NCBI GenBank assembly: GCA_017403345.1
Contig: JAFQOH010000194.1
Location: 8,079-72,078, forward strand
DNA length: 64,000 bases
Source: RGIG3701 sp017403345
GTDB lineage: Bacteria > Planctomycetota > Planctomycetia > Pirellulales > Thermoguttaceae
Direction: 5' to 3'
The position numbers and the translations under genes were made by a program. The notes below the pieces were generated by a model. It did no database searches, had not been told where the DNA came from, and worked only from the letters and a program-made list of their open reading frames with translations. Positions within the stretch are counted from its first letter, which is position 1; each line of letters opens with the position of its first letter. Below, piece after piece: positions 63,840 through 64,000 of the stretch.

Positions 63840-64000
63840 TCGTCCGTTCCTTTCGTTTTCGTTTCCGCGGGCGTTTCCGCGGGCGTTTCCGCAGGCGTTT
63901 CAGCGGGCGTTTCAGCGGGCGTTTCAGCGGGCGTTTCAGCGGGCGTTTCAGCGGGCGTTTCAGCGGGCGTTTCAGCGGGCGTTTCAGCGGGCGTTTCAGC
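63836..64000 (-). CDS. C-terminal AETP-repeat tail of a gene running off the window
   Basis: The minus-strand frame is open from the right edge to a TGA at 63838-63836 that overlaps the DUF4261 ATG. It encodes at least eleven AETP units and ends KTKGTDE. The start and main domain lie outside the window, so the function cannot be told. The overlap with DUF4261 indicates an operon. Confidence 0.7.
   Translation of the reverse strand, partial: AETPAETPAETPAETPAETPAETPAETPAETPAETPAETPAETPAETKTKGTDE
63862..64000. repeat. Tandem array, at least 11 x 12 bp, coding
   Basis: Units gcgggcgtttca, with cc for ca in the first copies, run to the window edge. In frame on the minus strand they encode AETP. 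The array continues beyond the window. Confidence 0.95.

Overview
The window reads as chromosomal DNA of a planctomycete (Planctomycetota). Lineage markers seen directly are a type IV pilin-like DUF1559 protein, a Tat-exported Gfo/Idh/MocA oxidoreductase, a tandem DUF1080 (3-keto-disaccharide hydrolase) protein, a secreted neutral-ceramidase-like protein, a PEP-CTERM surface protein, a secretin with a long N-terminal repeat region, a PDZ-containing Lgt and a large (about 1229-residue) SecA. The abundance of secreted hydrolases suggests a polymer- or glycoconjugate-degrading, possibly host-associated lifestyle; that is inference. No phage, insertion sequence, CRISPR array or rRNA operon was found.

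Layout. 1-17 kb: C-terminus of a squalene-cyclase-like protein, a PPi-type phosphofructokinase, an orphan PtuB-like HNH protein, a ceramidase-like enzyme divergent from a UbiA prenyltransferase, a nucleotide-sugar epimerase, secA, a DUF368 lipid-phosphate translocase, a UvrD-type helicase and a secreted zinc peptidase. 17-32 kb: ferritin, Gfo/Idh/MocA protein, a frameshifted PEP-CTERM protein next to a DUF1559 pseudopilin, an OleC-like ligase, an acidic one-pass membrane protein, an ARMT1/DUF89 phosphatase, a DUF1080 protein, a NapH-NapG-like fusion coupled to a Tat-exported Fe-S aldo/keto reductase, and a glycosidase-like protein. 32-48.6 kb: secretin, DcaP-like porin, tRNA-Phe, then a long minus-strand run (yhaM-like, gliding-type ABC ATPase, GldF-GldG-like fusion, DUF4340, folK, panC, lgt). 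48.8-56 kb: GDPD phosphodiesterase, OleB/haloalkane-dehalogenase-like hydrolase with a STAS/HATPase partner-switching pair, an alpha/beta hydrolase, a small membrane protein and a sialidase-like protein. 56.4-64 kb: translation operon rplY-pth-rpsF-ssb-rplI (no rpsR), then a COG3014-like lipoprotein with an LpoB-like lipoprotein, a DUF4261 protein and the repetitive tail of a gene running off the window.

How the genes fit together: several units build or service the envelope (DUF368, Lgt, LpoB/COG3014, secretin, porin, SecA, pseudopilin). Others act outside the cytoplasm on glycans and lipids. The NapHG-like/AKR pair looks like an electron-delivery module feeding an exported reductase.

The most striking structural signal is a set of more than a dozen short tandem-repeat arrays (units of 8-18 bp, usually 4-6 near-identical copies, unrelated sequences). 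At five genes the array sits between the stop codon and an intrinsic terminator hairpin. Arrays inside genes have unit lengths divisible by three. Promoters are recognisably sigma-70-like (TTGACx, 16-17 bp, TAAAAT or TATAAT) and several have a C-run directly upstream of the -35 box.
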